Shown piece after piece: positions 49,699 through 63,103 of a DNA stretch of 64,000 nucleotides. The notes under the pieces were generated by a model. The model did no database searches. It saw only the letters and a list, made by a program, of their open reading frames with translations, and had not been told where the DNA came from. Origin of the DNA: Penicillus capitatus (Eukaryota; Chlorophyta); the NCBI GenBank assembly GCA_965649825.1, contig OZ287723.1, positions 16,001 to 80,000 of the forward strand, in the 5' to 3' direction. Made by a program: the position numbers and the translations under genes. Numbering within the stretch: the first letter of the stretch is position 1; each line of letters opens with the position of its first letter.

Positions 49699-50433
49699 AT
49701 GTTTAAAAAAAACAAATACCACTATCAAAGAAAAAGAGGACGAAATAATCATGGAAAAATAACAAGTCGACATCGGGGTGGAGGACATTCACGTCTTTAT
49801 AGACAAATAGAATTCCAAAAAATGAAAATTAATTTATTAGGTATAGTTCAAACAATTGAATATGATCCGAATCGTTCGGCAAAAATTGCAGGAATACTTT
49901 ATAAAGATGGCTCCAAAATTTATCGAATTTCCCAACTTAACTTAAAAATAGGAGATTCTTTGTTAGCAAGTTTTGTTGCACCTTTAAATATTGGAAATAC
50001 ATTACCTCTGAAAAATATTCCTTTAGGTACAAAAGTTTCAAATATAGAACCTTTTCCTGGCCGCGGTGGGAAATTTGTACGAGCTGCGGGAACAAGTGCT
50101 TTATTACTGGCAAAATTTGGCCCATGGGTTACTTTACGTTTACCATCCAAACAAATACGCCTTTTTTCCCAATATTCTTGGGCTACTATTGGTCAAGTAA
50201 GTAATATTAATCATTTAAATAAAAGACTTAAAAAAGCTGGACGATCACGTTGGTTAGGTTTACGGCCAAAAGTTCGGGGTTCGGCTCAAAATCCAGTTGA
50301 TCATCCTCACGGCGGAGGAGAGGGTCGAACACCTATTGGTCGAAATCACCCAGTAACTCCTTGGGGAAAACCTACGTTAGGAAAAACGACAAGACGTCCA
50401 AAAAAATATAGTGATTCATTAATTATTAGCTAA
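49699..50433 (+). CDS. rpl2: Large-subunit ribosomal protein L2, N-terminally short
   Basis: A 244-residue L2 protein needed for subunit association and peptidyl transfer. It begins [20 protein letters not shown], so it enters the family at the GRNN-G-IT-RHRGGGHKRLYR block. About 30 N-terminal residues (normally Tyr-Arg-Pro-Thr-Pro-Gly-Thr-Arg-type) are missing. There is no room upstream, since rpl23 ends 3 nt before. The C-terminal [20 protein letters not shown] with its essential His is intact. The gene is intronless. Confidence 0.95.
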   Translation: MFKKNKYHYQRKRGRNNHGKITSRHRGGGHSRLYRQIEFQKMKINLLGIVQTIEYDPNRSAKIAGILYKDGSKIYRISQLNLKIGDSLLASFVAPLNIGNTLPLKNIPLGTKVSNIEPFPGRGGKFVRAAGTSALLLAKFGPWVTLRLPSKQIRLFSQYSWATIGQVSNINHLNKRLKKAGRSRWLGLRPKVRGSAQNPVDHPHGGGEGRTPIGRNHPVTPWGKPTLGKTTRRPKKYSDSLIIS

Positions 50434-50715
50434 ATGCGTTTAAGAAAATCGAAATCTTTTTTTGTTGCTAAACATTTAATTAAAAAAATTCAAAAATTTA
50501 ATTTTCAAAAACAAAAAACGGTAATTTCAACATGGTCACGATCCTCAGTAATTATTCCTATTATGATTGGACATACAATTGCAGTTTATAATGGTAAACA
50601 ACATATCCCAATTTATATTACAGAACGAATGGTTGGTCATAAATTAGGAGAATTTTCTCCAACTCGTTTTTTTCGAAGTCATAAAAAAACAGATAAAAAA
50701 TCAAAACGCCGTTAA
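50434..50715 (+). CDS. rps19: Small-subunit ribosomal protein S19
   Basis: A 93-residue S19 protein ([55 protein letters not shown]). Its ATG directly follows the rpl2 stop. Full length. Confidence 0.97.
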   Translation: MRLRKSKSFFVAKHLIKKIQKFNFQKQKTVISTWSRSSVIIPIMIGHTIAVYNGKQHIPIYITERMVGHKLGEFSPTRFFRSHKKTDKKSKRR

Positions 50716-50725
50716 TTAATACGTC

Positions 50726-51385
50726 ATGGGTCAAAAAGTACATCCAATCGGTTTTCGTTTAGGTATCTCTCAAATGCATTTGTCGCAATGGTTTGCTCAA
50801 AAGAAAGATTATTCAACATATTTATTTGAAGATAATTTCTTAAGAAAAACTCTTCAACAACGCTATACAGAAATTGAAAAAATTAAAATTTTTCGAAAAA
50901 TACAAGATTACTTAACAATAAAAATTTATATAGAAAATCCACACATTTTAGTAGGCAGAAAAGGTAAAAATTTACCTAAATTTCACCAAGAAATAAAAAA
51001 AATTCTTCAAAACTATAGAAGAAAAATTTCTGCGAATGAAAATATAAAAGTTAAATTATATGTTATTAGCTCTTATAGGAATCAACCGAGTGCATCTTTC
51101 ATTGCAAATTTTGTCAAAAAATTATTAGAAACGCGTACTCGATATAGGCGGGCATTCAATTTATTATTTAAGAAAAAACTTAATTTTCGTCGAACTCAAT
51201 TTCAAGGTATAAAAATTCAAATTTCAGGTCGTTTAAATGGTGCTGAAATTGCTCGACGAGAATGGAAAAGAGAAGGTGCACTTCCTCTGCAAACTTTAAA
51301 CGCAGATGTAGATTATGTTTACAAACAAGCACAGACTATTTATGGAATTTTAGGTATTAAAGTTTGGGTTTTCTATAAAAATTAA
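50726..51385 (+). CDS. rps3: Small-subunit ribosomal protein S3
   Basis: A 219-residue S3 protein at the mRNA entry site. MGQKVHPIGFRLGISQMHLS is the diagnostic start, with a KH domain (about 60-115) and the C-terminal block GAEIARREWKREGALPLQTL. No large insertion, unlike many chlorophycean rps3 genes. Confidence 0.97.
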   Translation: MGQKVHPIGFRLGISQMHLSQWFAQKKDYSTYLFEDNFLRKTLQQRYTEIEKIKIFRKIQDYLTIKIYIENPHILVGRKGKNLPKFHQEIKKILQNYRRKISANENIKVKLYVISSYRNQPSASFIANFVKKLLETRTRYRRAFNLLFKKKLNFRRTQFQGIKIQISGRLNGAEIARREWKREGALPLQTLNADVDYVYKQAQTIYGILGIKVWVFYKN

Positions 51386-51391
51386 AAACAA

Positions 51392-51796
51392 ATGTTACAT
51401 CCAAAACGTACGAAATTTAGAAAAGCACACAGAGGTCGATTAAAAGGTAAAAAAATTTCAAAAATCTTTTTTTTTGGTGATTTTATTCTTCAAGCACTTG
51501 AACCTTGTTGGTTAACTGAACGTCAAATTGAAGCAGGTCGTCGAGTTATTTCACGAATAACAAAACGAAGTGGAAAAATTTGGATTCATCCATTTCCAGA
51601 TAAACCTATTACATTTCGACCTACAGAAACACGAATGGGATCTGGAAAAGGAGCTCCAGAATATTGGGTCGCTGTCGTAAAACCTGGTCAAATTCTTTAT
51701 GAAATTAAAGGTGTTTCTTCAAAAATTGCTCGTGAAGCATTAAAAAATGCAAGTTTTAAAATGCCAATTAAAACAAAAATTCAATCATTTCAATGA
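51392..51796 (+). CDS. rpl16: Large-subunit ribosomal protein L16
   Basis: A 134-residue L16 protein near the A-site. [20 protein letters not shown] and [20 protein letters not shown] are signatures. Intronless, and its stop overlaps the rpl14 ATG by 4 nt. Confidence 0.97.
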   Translation: MLHPKRTKFRKAHRGRLKGKKISKIFFFGDFILQALEPCWLTERQIEAGRRVISRITKRSGKIWIHPFPDKPITFRPTETRMGSGKGAPEYWVAVVKPGQILYEIKGVSSKIAREALKNASFKMPIKTKIQSFQ

Positions 51797-52167
51797 TTCA
51801 ACCTCAAAGTTTTCTAAATGTTGCAGATAATACAGGAGCTCGTAAACTCATGTGTATTCGTGTTCTTAATAGTAGTCGCAAACAAAAAGCAAGTGTTGGA
51901 GATATTATTTTAGGGGTTGTTAAAGAAGCTCTACCGAATATGCAAATTCAAAAATCCGAAATTGTTCGAGCTGTTATTATACGTACTTCGAAAGCTATTC
52001 GTCGTAGAAAACATGGTGGCATGTCTATACGTTTTGATGAAAATGCCGCTGTTTTAATTAATAAAGAAGGTCTTCCTCGCGGAACTCGTATTTTTGGTCC
52101 TGTTGCTCGAGAACTTCGAGAGAAAAATTTTTTGAAAATTTTATCCCTAGCTTACGAGGTTGTTTAA
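51793..52167 (+). CDS. rpl14: Large-subunit ribosomal protein L14
   Basis: A 124-residue L14 protein ([40 protein letters not shown]). It overlaps rpl16, a sign of coupled translation. Full length. Confidence 0.97.
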   Translation: MIQPQSFLNVADNTGARKLMCIRVLNSSRKQKASVGDIILGVVKEALPNMQIQKSEIVRAVIIRTSKAIRRRKHGGMSIRFDENAAVLINKEGLPRGTRIFGPVARELREKNFLKILSLAYEVV

Positions 52168-52189
52168 TTAATTTTGTTAATTTAAAATA

Positions 52190-52732
52190 ATGATATATAC
52201 ACAACGACTACAACGTTACTTTTTTGAACAAATTGTTCCGACTATTAATAATGCAAATGCAAATATATCTTTATCTCAAATACCTCAATTACAGAAAATT
52301 GTAATAAATAGGGGAATTGGGGAGGCAAGTACGCAAATTTTCGATTCTTCCCTTCAAGAGTTTCAAAAAATTGCAGGCCAAAAGGCGTTAATTCGATATT
52401 CAAAAAAACCTATTGCTGGTTTCAATTTAAAAAAAAAAATACCAATTGGTGTTTCTGTTACTTTAAGACGAAATTTTATGTATGGTTTTTTAGACAGGTT
52501 AATAAATTTAGCATTACCTCGCATTCGTGATTTTACAGGTTTATCAATAAAAAGTTTTGATGGATGTGGGAATTATAATTTAGGTCTTGATGAGCAACTC
52601 ATGTTTCCCGAAATCCATTACGATCAAATTCAACAAATACGTGGAATGGATATTGCAATTATAACAACTGCTAAAACAGATTCTGAAGCTTTAGCCTTGT
52701 TACAAACTTTCGGAATGCCCTTTCAAAACTAA
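52190..52732 (+). CDS. rpl5: Large-subunit ribosomal protein L5
   Basis: A 180-residue 5S rRNA-binding protein. QKIVINRGIGEAS, GQKALIRYSKKPIAGFNLKK and PRIRDFTGLSIKSFDGCGNY are family segments. Retained in algal plastids and lost in land plants. It is the likely partner of the expanded 5S rRNA at 16394. Confidence 0.96.
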   Translation: MIYTQRLQRYFFEQIVPTINNANANISLSQIPQLQKIVINRGIGEASTQIFDSSLQEFQKIAGQKALIRYSKKPIAGFNLKKKIPIGVSVTLRRNFMYGFLDRLINLALPRIRDFTGLSIKSFDGCGNYNLGLDEQLMFPEIHYDQIQQIRGMDIAIITTAKTDSEALALLQTFGMPFQN

Positions 52733-52761
52733 ATAATTAAATAATTAAATATATTAAATAT

Positions 52762-53145
52762 ATGGTTAATGATTCTATTTCAGATTTTTTTACTCGTATG
52801 CGAAATGCAAGTTTAATTGGTTGCGATATAGTGAAAGTTTCTAAGAATAAAACAAATCAAAGTCTTATTCTAATTTTGGCACGTCATGGTTTTGTTGAAA
52901 ATTTTGCGATTCTTAATCGATCATTAATACTAACATTAAAAAAAAATCAAAAAAGACAAATAAATATGATTAAAATTCAACGAATTAGTCGTCCTGGGTG
53001 TCGTTTGTATGTCAAATATAAAAAGATTCCAAAAATTTGTGGAAAATTAGGTCTTGTTTTATTATCTACTTCTCATGGTATTTTAAGTGATCGAGAAGCA
53101 TTAAACCTAAAAATTGGAGGAGAAATTATTGGTTTTATTGCATAA
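52762..53145 (+). CDS. rps8: Small-subunit ribosomal protein S8
   Basis: A 127-residue S8 protein ([40 protein letters not shown]). Its stop overlaps the infA ATG by one nucleotide. Confidence 0.97.
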   Translation: MVNDSISDFFTRMRNASLIGCDIVKVSKNKTNQSLILILARHGFVENFAILNRSLILTLKKNQKRQINMIKIQRISRPGCRLYVKYKKIPKICGKLGLVLLSTSHGILSDREALNLKIGGEIIGFIA

Positions 53146-53423
53146 TGAAGAAGCAAATTGGTTTAAAACTTGAAGGTGTTGTTCAACAATGTCTCTCAAA
53201 TGGTATGTTTCGCATTGAATTAGAGAATGGATTTAAGGTTATTGCTTATCTTTCAGGTCGGATACGTAAAAATTTTATTCGAATTTTGTTAGGAGATAGT
53301 GTTATAGTTGAACTGAGTCCATATGATTTATCAAGAGGACGTATCATATATCGTTTAACACAAAGAAAACGAAAAAGAAAAAAAGAAAACGAAAAAAGAA
53401 CGAAAAAGAAAAAAAAAAAATAA
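53145..53423 (+). CDS. infA: Translation initiation factor 1 with basic tail
   Basis: A 92-residue OB-fold factor that binds the 30S A-site. [20 protein letters not shown] and [17 protein letters not shown]-type residues are conserved. A tail of about 20 Lys/Arg/Glu residues, encoded by an A-rich simple repeat, extends beyond the usual 70-80. Confidence 0.95.
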   Translation: MKKQIGLKLEGVVQQCLSNGMFRIELENGFKVIAYLSGRIRKNFIRILLGDSVIVELSPYDLSRGRIIYRLTQRKRKRKKENEKRTKKKKKK

Positions 53424-53429
53424 ATAGTA

Positions 53430-53564
53430 ATGAAAGTTAGGGTATCTGTTAAAAAAATGTGTAAAAATTGTCGTCAAGTACGTAGAAAGGGTCAAATTTT
53501 GATTATTTGTGATAATCTTAAACATAAACAATGTCAAAAAAAAGCTCCAAAAAAAATATTTTAG
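53430..53564 (+). CDS. rpl36: Large-subunit ribosomal protein L36
   Basis: A 44-residue zinc-ribbon protein ([20 protein letters not shown]). Cysteines 11, 14 and 27 and His 32 form the zinc site. Seven extra residues (KKAPKKIF-like) follow the normal 37-residue end. Confidence 0.95.
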   Translation: MKVRVSVKKMCKNCRQVRRKGQILIICDNLKHKQCQKKAPKKIF

Positions 53565-53568
53565 TTTT

Positions 53569-53952
53569 ATGAAAAAACTAGTTCAAGGTGATGATATTAT
53601 CATACATATTAAAGCTACTTTTAATAATACAATATTTACCTTAACAGATCTACAAGGCCAAGTACTTAATTGGGCTTCTGCTGGATCTTGTGGATTTAAA
53701 GGTGCTCGCAAATCAACTGCTTTTGCTGCAAAAAAATCTGCCGAAATTTTTATTAAAAAATCACTCGATTCTATCTCGCGTTGCGGCCAACTTAAAATAT
53801 ATGTTTCTGGTATTGGCTCTGGGCGTGAAAATGCATTACGTAGTGTAATACGGTCAATTGAAAAACCTAATAAACGTAAAATTCGAGCCATTCGTGAAAC
53901 TACAAAAATTCCACATAATGGCTGCCGACCTCCAAAAAAACGTCGTTTATAA
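53569..53952 (+). CDS. rps11: Small-subunit ribosomal protein S11
   Basis: A 127-residue S11 protein. The ATG at 53569 is chosen because it directly precedes KKLVQGDDIIIHIKATFNNT, the family start. It ends TKIPHNGCRPPKKRRL, the diagnostic C-terminus. Confidence 0.97.
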   Translation: MKKLVQGDDIIIHIKATFNNTIFTLTDLQGQVLNWASAGSCGFKGARKSTAFAAKKSAEIFIKKSLDSISRCGQLKIYVSGIGSGRENALRSVIRSIEKPNKRKIRAIRETTKIPHNGCRPPKKRRL

Positions 53953-53977
53953 AAAAAAATTAAATAAAGCATTTATT

Positions 53978-55579
53978 ATGAATAATATTCAAAGTAATAC
54001 TAGTATTAGTAAAAATAATATTAGTATTACTAAAAATATTAAAAGTATTAAAAGTATTAAAAGTATTAAAAGTATTAAAAGTATTAAAAATAATACTAGT
54101 GTTATTAACAGTACAAAAAGTAGTACAAAAAGTAGTACAAAAAGTAGTACAAAAAGTAGTACAAAAAGTAGTACAAAAAGTAATAATACTAGTACTATTA
54201 ACAATATGAAAAAGAGTAATACTAGTATTAGTAATACTAGTATTATTAAAAATAATACTAGTATTGTTAACAGTAATATTAGTATTAAAAATTTTATTTG
54301 TATTGATTCAAGGGTTGAAAATACAGGTCAATTTTATGGATGTTTTAAAATAGGTCCTTTTTGTGAATCACAAAGCTTAACATTTGCAAATTCCCTTCGT
54401 CGAACCTTATTAACCTATCAATCAAAACCTATTTTCAATGTAGTGCAAATATATGGTATTGAACACGAATTTTCGAGTTTACTTGGAGTAAGAGAATCTG
54501 TTGTTGATATTATTTTAAACTTAGAAAAATTAGCCTTCCAAACAACAAAATCTCTAACAAAACCAAAAATTGCTTTTGTGAATTTTTGTGGTCCAGGTAT
54601 TTTACAAGGGAAACATATTCACTTACCTTCAAATTTTAAATGTATTAATCCTTCACAATATATTGCAACTTTAGAAATTGATGGGCAATTAATGTTTAAA
54701 CTTTTTTTTCCTCCAATATATGAATTTATTTCACTCAAAAATTGTTATGAAAAATTTTTTAAAAGAAAACAATGGTCTAATTTAACTAAAATAAATTATT
54801 GTTCAAATATTTTTTCACAAAAACTTTTGAAACTTCAAAAACAAAAAGAAAAATGTCTTTTTAATAAATTTCAATATAACCAATCCGACACATTTCCGAG
54901 AAAAAATAAAGAAAACTTTCTTTATTTTCAAAAGTCATTAAATATTATCGAAAAAGTTAATTATATTCTGCAGCCGGTGGGTGATTCGGGAATTAAACGA
55001 AGCATTTTTCAGCATAACAAAAAACCAGCTAAGAAGCCAGCTAAGAAGTCAACTAAGCCAGTTAAGCTAATTCAATTAGATCAGAATTTAACATTACTAA
55101 AAAAATTTAAGAGAAGAACTCTACAAAGTATTTTTCCTTCATTCTTACCACTACCCGCACCTTCATTAGAATTTCTTATTTTTGAAATATGGACAAATGG
55201 AAGTGTACATCCTCAAAATGCTATTTTAAAAGCTATTAATGAACTTTTATTAGGATTTTTTCCCTATAGTCTAAAAATTGAAAAAATTCAAAAACTTAAA
55301 AAAATAAAAAGAAAATCTATTACTCTTTTATCAAAAAGTTGTTCTCCCAAAAATTTTATTAACCTTGATATTAGCAATTTTTATTTTGATTTAGAAACTT
55401 TAATCTTTTTTAAAAATAATCAAATTCACAGAATTATTGATTTTTTAATTTTTTTACAACAAATAAATAATAAAGATAATTGGAATTCAAATTTTTATAA
55501 TATTAATAAATTAAATAGAGATTCGAAAACTCAAACAATATTATTGAACTTTAAAAAATTTATTAATCAATTTTTATAA
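53978..55579 (+). CDS. rpoA: Plastid RNA polymerase alpha subunit with repeat-rich N-terminus
   Basis: A 533-residue subunit that scaffolds polymerase assembly. The conserved N-terminal domain begins only near residue 105 (FICIDSRVENTGQFYGCFKI; SLTFANSLRRTLLTYQSKPI; GIEHEFSSLLGVRESV). Before it lie about 100 residues of Asn/Thr/Ser/Ile/Lys repeats. Further insertions occur in the middle, and WTNGSVHPQNAILKAINELL marks the dimerisation domain end. The ATG at 53978 is the first after rps11; a start closer to the conserved domain is possible. Confidence 0.93.
   Translation: MNNIQSNTSISKNNISITKNIKSIKSIKSIKSIKSIKNNTSVINSTKSSTKSSTKSSTKSSTKSSTKSNNTSTINNMKKSNTSISNTSIIKNNTSIVNSNISIKNFICIDSRVENTGQFYGCFKIGPFCESQSLTFANSLRRTLLTYQSKPIFNVVQIYGIEHEFSSLLGVRESVVDIILNLEKLAFQTTKSLTKPKIAFVNFCGPGILQGKHIHLPSNFKCINPSQYIATLEIDGQLMFKLFFPPIYEFISLKNCYEKFFKRKQWSNLTKINYCSNIFSQKLLKLQKQKEKCLFNKFQYNQSDTFPRKNKENFLYFQKSLNIIEKVNYILQPVGDSGIKRSIFQHNKKPAKKPAKKSTKPVKLIQLDQNLTLLKKFKRRTLQSIFPSFLPLPAPSLEFLIFEIWTNGSVHPQNAILKAINELLLGFFPYSLKIEKIQKLKKIKRKSITLLSKSCSPKNFINLDISNFYFDLETLIFFKNNQIHRIIDFLIFLQQINNKDNWNSNFYNINKLNRDSKTQTILLNFKKFINQFL
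54036..54180. repeat. Tandem repeats in the 5' part of rpoA
   Basis: Two adjacent in-frame arrays: five or six 9-bp units (AAAAGTATT, encoding Lys-Ser-Ile) at about 54038-54089, and six 12-bp units (AGTAGTACAAAA, encoding Ser-Ser-Thr-Lys) at about 54111-54181. ACTAGT palindromes recur on both sides. Confidence 0.92.
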
Positions 55580-55768
55580 ATCTATTCCTCTGCTTTTACA
55601 CTAAAATTTGAACTTTTATTTTAAAAAATTTTATAAAAGAGAAGTGCTATAAACTTACTTACAGTTAGGGTTTTGAAAAACAACATACCAGAATTATTTT
55701 TTCTGTTTTTTTATTAGAGATTACAGCAATGAAATTTATTTGATAGAGTGAAAAATTACTCAAGTAAA
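55580..55768. other. Spacer between rpoA and trnI
   Basis: 189 bases, AT-rich. I see no gene, repeat or clear promoter in it. It is notable only because a 16S gene would be expected upstream of the trnI(GAU)-trnA(UGC) pair and is absent. Confidence 0.5.
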
Positions 55769-55842
55769 GGGCTATTAGCTCAGGTGGTTAGAGCGCTGTC
55801 CTGATAAGACAGAAGTCGTTGGTTCAAGTCCAATATAGCCCA
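55769..55842 (+). tRNA. trnI-GAU: tRNA-Ile(GAU)
   Basis: Acceptor GGGCTAT/ATAGCCC and anticodon loop CTGATAA on a TGTC/GACA-type stem. Intronless. Normally found in the 16S-23S spacer, here about 35 kb from 23S. Confidence 0.96.
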
Positions 55843-55843
55843 G

Positions 55844-55915
55844 GGGGATATAGCTCAGTGGTAGAGCGCTGCTTTTGCACAGCAGATGTCAGGAGTTCGA
55901 CTCTCCTTATCTCCA
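55844..55915 (+). tRNA. trnA-UGC: tRNA-Ala(UGC)
   Basis: Acceptor GGGGATA/TATCTCC and anticodon TGC in a TTTGCAC loop. One nucleotide after trnI(GAU), preserving the spacer pair outside the rRNA operon. Intronless. Confidence 0.96.
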
Positions 55916-55972
55916 AAAATCTTATAAAATATTCTATGGCTGTGCCAAGAAGGCTACTACCAAAAGTAAATT

Positions 55973-56587
55973 ATGCCTATAGGTATTCCAAAAATACCTT
56001 TTAAATTACCTGGCGAACCATCAGCTGACTGGGTAGATCTTTATAATCGTTTATATAGAGACCGTATACTTTTTCTATGTCAACTACTGGATGACGAATT
56101 AACAAACCAACTTATAAGTATTATGTTATATTTAAACGCCGAAAACCGTTTTAAAGAAATTTATATTTATATTAATTCACCTGGTGGTTCTGTCTTTTGT
56201 GGAATCGGTATATATGATGTTATGAATTATATTCAACCAGATGTTACGACTGTTTGTATTGGAACTGCTGCATCTATGGCCTCTTTTATTTTAGCTGGAG
56301 GTGCACGAGATAAACGATTAGTTTTTCCACATTCTCGACTGATGATTCACCAACCAGAAGGGGGGAGTCGTGGCCAAGCTGCACAAGTTCTTTGGGAATC
56401 TGAAGAAGTTAGGCGTATTCGACATCAAATCGGCAAAATTTATGCCGAACGCACTGGTCAAAGTCTAAGTCGTATTTCTAACGATATGGATCGAGATCAA
56501 TTCATGTCCGCACGTGCAGCAAAAGATTATGGTTTAGTAGATCATCTTGCAGTTTTAACAAAAACGGAAGGTCATTTTTATAAATAA
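55973..56587 (+). CDS. clpP: ATP-dependent Clp protease proteolytic subunit
   Basis: A 204-residue serine protease subunit of the stromal Clp complex. Catalytic Ser 101 lies in GTAASMASF and His 126 in [11 protein letters not shown]; the Asp region is [13 protein letters not shown]. The start [20 protein letters not shown] is typical. It has none of the large insertions or introns found in some green-algal clpP genes. Confidence 0.97.
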   Translation: MPIGIPKIPFKLPGEPSADWVDLYNRLYRDRILFLCQLLDDELTNQLISIMLYLNAENRFKEIYIYINSPGGSVFCGIGIYDVMNYIQPDVTTVCIGTAASMASFILAGGARDKRLVFPHSRLMIHQPEGGSRGQAAQVLWESEEVRRIRHQIGKIYAERTGQSLSRISNDMDRDQFMSARAAKDYGLVDHLAVLTKTEGHFYK

Positions 56588-56635
56588 TTTGAATAAAATT
56601 CCCTATTTTTATTTTATAATTTTAAATATTCTACT

Positions 56636-56875
56636 ATGTCTGGGAGTACAAAAGAACGTCCGTTTTCTGATATATTAACAAGTATTCGGTATTGGGTTAT
56701 TCATAGTATTACTATTCCATCACTTTTTATTGCAGGTTGGTTATTTGTGAGTACAGGTCTTGCTTATGATATTTTTGGCAGTCCACGCCCAAATGAATAT
56801 TTTCCTGAAGAAAGACAATTTGTACCACTTATTACAGATCGATTTAATGCCTTTAAACAAATAAATAATTTATGA
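56636..56875 (+). CDS. psbE: Cytochrome b559 alpha subunit
   Basis: A 79-residue photosystem II subunit. The haem His lies in [20 protein letters not shown], and the lumenal part ends [20 protein letters not shown]. Its TGA overlaps the psbF ATG by 3 nt. First gene of psbE-F-L-J. Confidence 0.98.
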   Translation: MSGSTKERPFSDILTSIRYWVIHSITIPSLFIAGWLFVSTGLAYDIFGSPRPNEYFPEERQFVPLITDRFNAFKQINNL

Positions 56876-56997
56876 CTTCAACAGAATCTACAGATTATCC
56901 TATTTTTACAGTTAGATGGTTAGCTGTACATGGGCTTGCAGTACCTACAATTTTCTTTCTCGGTGCAATAACAGCAATGCAATTTATTGTTCGTTAA
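56872..56997 (+). CDS. psbF: Cytochrome b559 beta subunit
   Basis: A 41-residue protein: [20 protein letters not shown] with the haem-ligand His, ending [10 protein letters not shown]. It overlaps the psbE stop (ATGA), which suggests translational coupling. Confidence 0.98.
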   Translation: MTSTESTDYPIFTVRWLAVHGLAVPTIFFLGAITAMQFIVR

Positions 56998-57003
56998 ACT
57001 TTT

Positions 57004-57126
57004 ATGGTAAAGACAAACCCGAATCCCAATAAGCAAATTGTAGAATTAAATCGAACAAGTTTATATTGGGGACTTTTATTAATTTTTGTTTTAGCAGTTT
57101 TATTTTCGAGCTATATTTTTAATTAA
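57004..57126 (+). CDS. psbL: Photosystem II protein L
   Basis: A 40-residue single-span protein ([20 protein letters not shown], ending FSSYIFN), a full match to PsbL. It starts with a genomic ATG, so no editing is needed. Confidence 0.97.
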   Translation: MVKTNPNPNKQIVELNRTSLYWGLLLIFVLAVLFSSYIFN

Positions 57127-57130
57127 TCAT

Positions 57131-57262
57131 ATGTTTAATAATACTAAAAAAACAGGCCGTCTTCCATTATGGTTAGTAGGTACTGTTATAGGTACCGCAG
57201 CATTAACTTTAGTTGGAATTTTTTTTTATGGTTCCTATGTCGGCTTAGGTTCATCACTTTAA
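57131..57262 (+). CDS. psbJ: Photosystem II protein J
   Basis: A 43-residue single-span protein ([20 protein letters not shown]; ends [10 protein letters not shown]), matching PsbJ throughout. Last gene of the psbE operon. Confidence 0.97.
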   Translation: MFNNTKKTGRLPLWLVGTVIGTAALTLVGIFFYGSYVGLGSSL

Positions 57263-57311
57263 ACTAAAAACTAAAAACCAAAAACTAAAAACTAAAAACC
57301 AATCCAAACCC

Positions 57312-57353
57312 AAATCCAAACCAAATAAGAAAATAAGTATTTGATTTGGATTT
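57312..57353. terminator. Hairpin between psbJ and chlN
   Basis: Inverted repeat with 15-base arms (AAATCCAAACCAAAT; one mismatch) in the convergent spacer. Short CTAAAAA/CCAAAAA repeats precede it. Confidence 0.7.
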
Positions 57354-57358
57354 TCTTG

Positions 57359-59532
<2,174 letters not shown>

Positions 59533-59757
59533 ATGTATATATAAATTGTTATTAATTATTTTAATTATTATATTAATATAAAAATAATTAATCGATATAG
59601 TATCTAAATAATTCAAGTATTATAATATTTATTTGTTCCGAAAGTACTTTTAAATATCAATATCTATGGATAAAAAAACTAGAGTAAACAATTCAGTCAT
59701 TGAATCATTGAATCTGTAAGGTGAGGATTTTTCCATTAAAATAATTTATAAAATTAA

Positions 59758-59829
59758 TCTTCAGTAGCTCAATGGTAGAGCTGTCGGCTGTTAACCGAAA
59801 GGTTGCAGGTTCAAATCCTGCCTGAAGAG
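59758..59829 (+). tRNA. trnN-GUU: tRNA-Asn(GUU)
   Basis: Acceptor TCTTCAG/CTGAAGA, discriminator G, anticodon loop CTGTTAA on a GTCGG/CCGA-type stem. Confidence 0.96.
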
Positions 59830-59831
59830 AA

Positions 59832-60095
59832 GTGTCAATAGAACAAAAAAATTCTCTTTTTATATCGATTATTTGTTTTTATTTTGGTTTTTTAATTGGA
59901 AATTTATTTGGAACTTTTTTAAATTTTTTTAGAAATCGATTATGGGATGGAATTGTTTTATTTATTATTCTAATATTGTTCGAGATTTTAAACTTTTTAA
60001 TTTATAACGAAAAATTTTTTAACAAAAATTTGAGAAATTTACAATTCGGAGTATTATTGGGTTTTTTTGTAGATGCTTATAAAATTGGAAGTTGA
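59832..60095 (+). CDS. ycf20: Conserved plastid membrane protein Ycf20, GTG start
   Basis: An 87-residue protein with two hydrophobic segments, of unknown exact role (nuclear homologues affect photoprotection in plants). FYFGFLIGNLFGTFLNFFRN and the end GVLLGFFVDAYKIGS match Ycf20. No ATG precedes the conserved part; a GTG at 59832, 3 nt after trnN, is the best start. Confidence 0.88.
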   Translation: MSIEQKNSLFISIICFYFGFLIGNLFGTFLNFFRNRLWDGIVLFIILILFEILNFLIYNEKFFNKNLRNLQFGVLLGFFVDAYKIGS

Positions 60096-60136
60096 TACGA
60101 TTCGTTAAATAGCATTCAAGATAAAGAATCGTATCA
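60093..60136. terminator. Bidirectional hairpin between ycf20 and psaC
   Basis: 11-bp perfect inverted repeat (TGATACGATTC) with a 22-nt loop, overlapping the ycf20 stop. It serves two convergent genes. Confidence 0.75.
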
Positions 60137-60158
60137 AAATATTAATATAAATATATTA

Positions 60159-60434
<276 letters not shown>

Positions 60435-60488
60435 TTAATAGTTAGTTCGAATATGGTCGTTTTATTCTATTTCTATTAATCTTTTCTA

Positions 60489-63060
<2,572 letters not shown>

Positions 63061-63103
63061 TTATTCCAGAGTAATAAAATTTTAATGATATTGGACTTTC
63101 AAT

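Noticed and set aside
53989-54204. Hydrophobic Leu/Val-rich frame antisense to the rpoA repeats
   Set aside because: A by-product of translating the simple repeat on the other strand; it looks like a membrane protein only by composition.
56588-56635. TTGAAT and TATAAT boxes upstream of psbE as a promoter
   Set aside because: The spacer is about 20 nt and the composition is almost pure AT, so the match is not persuasive.
59533-59616. Longer start for chlL (28 extra residues)
   Set aside because: [15 protein letters not shown] is the family start; the extra part is AT-rich spacer.
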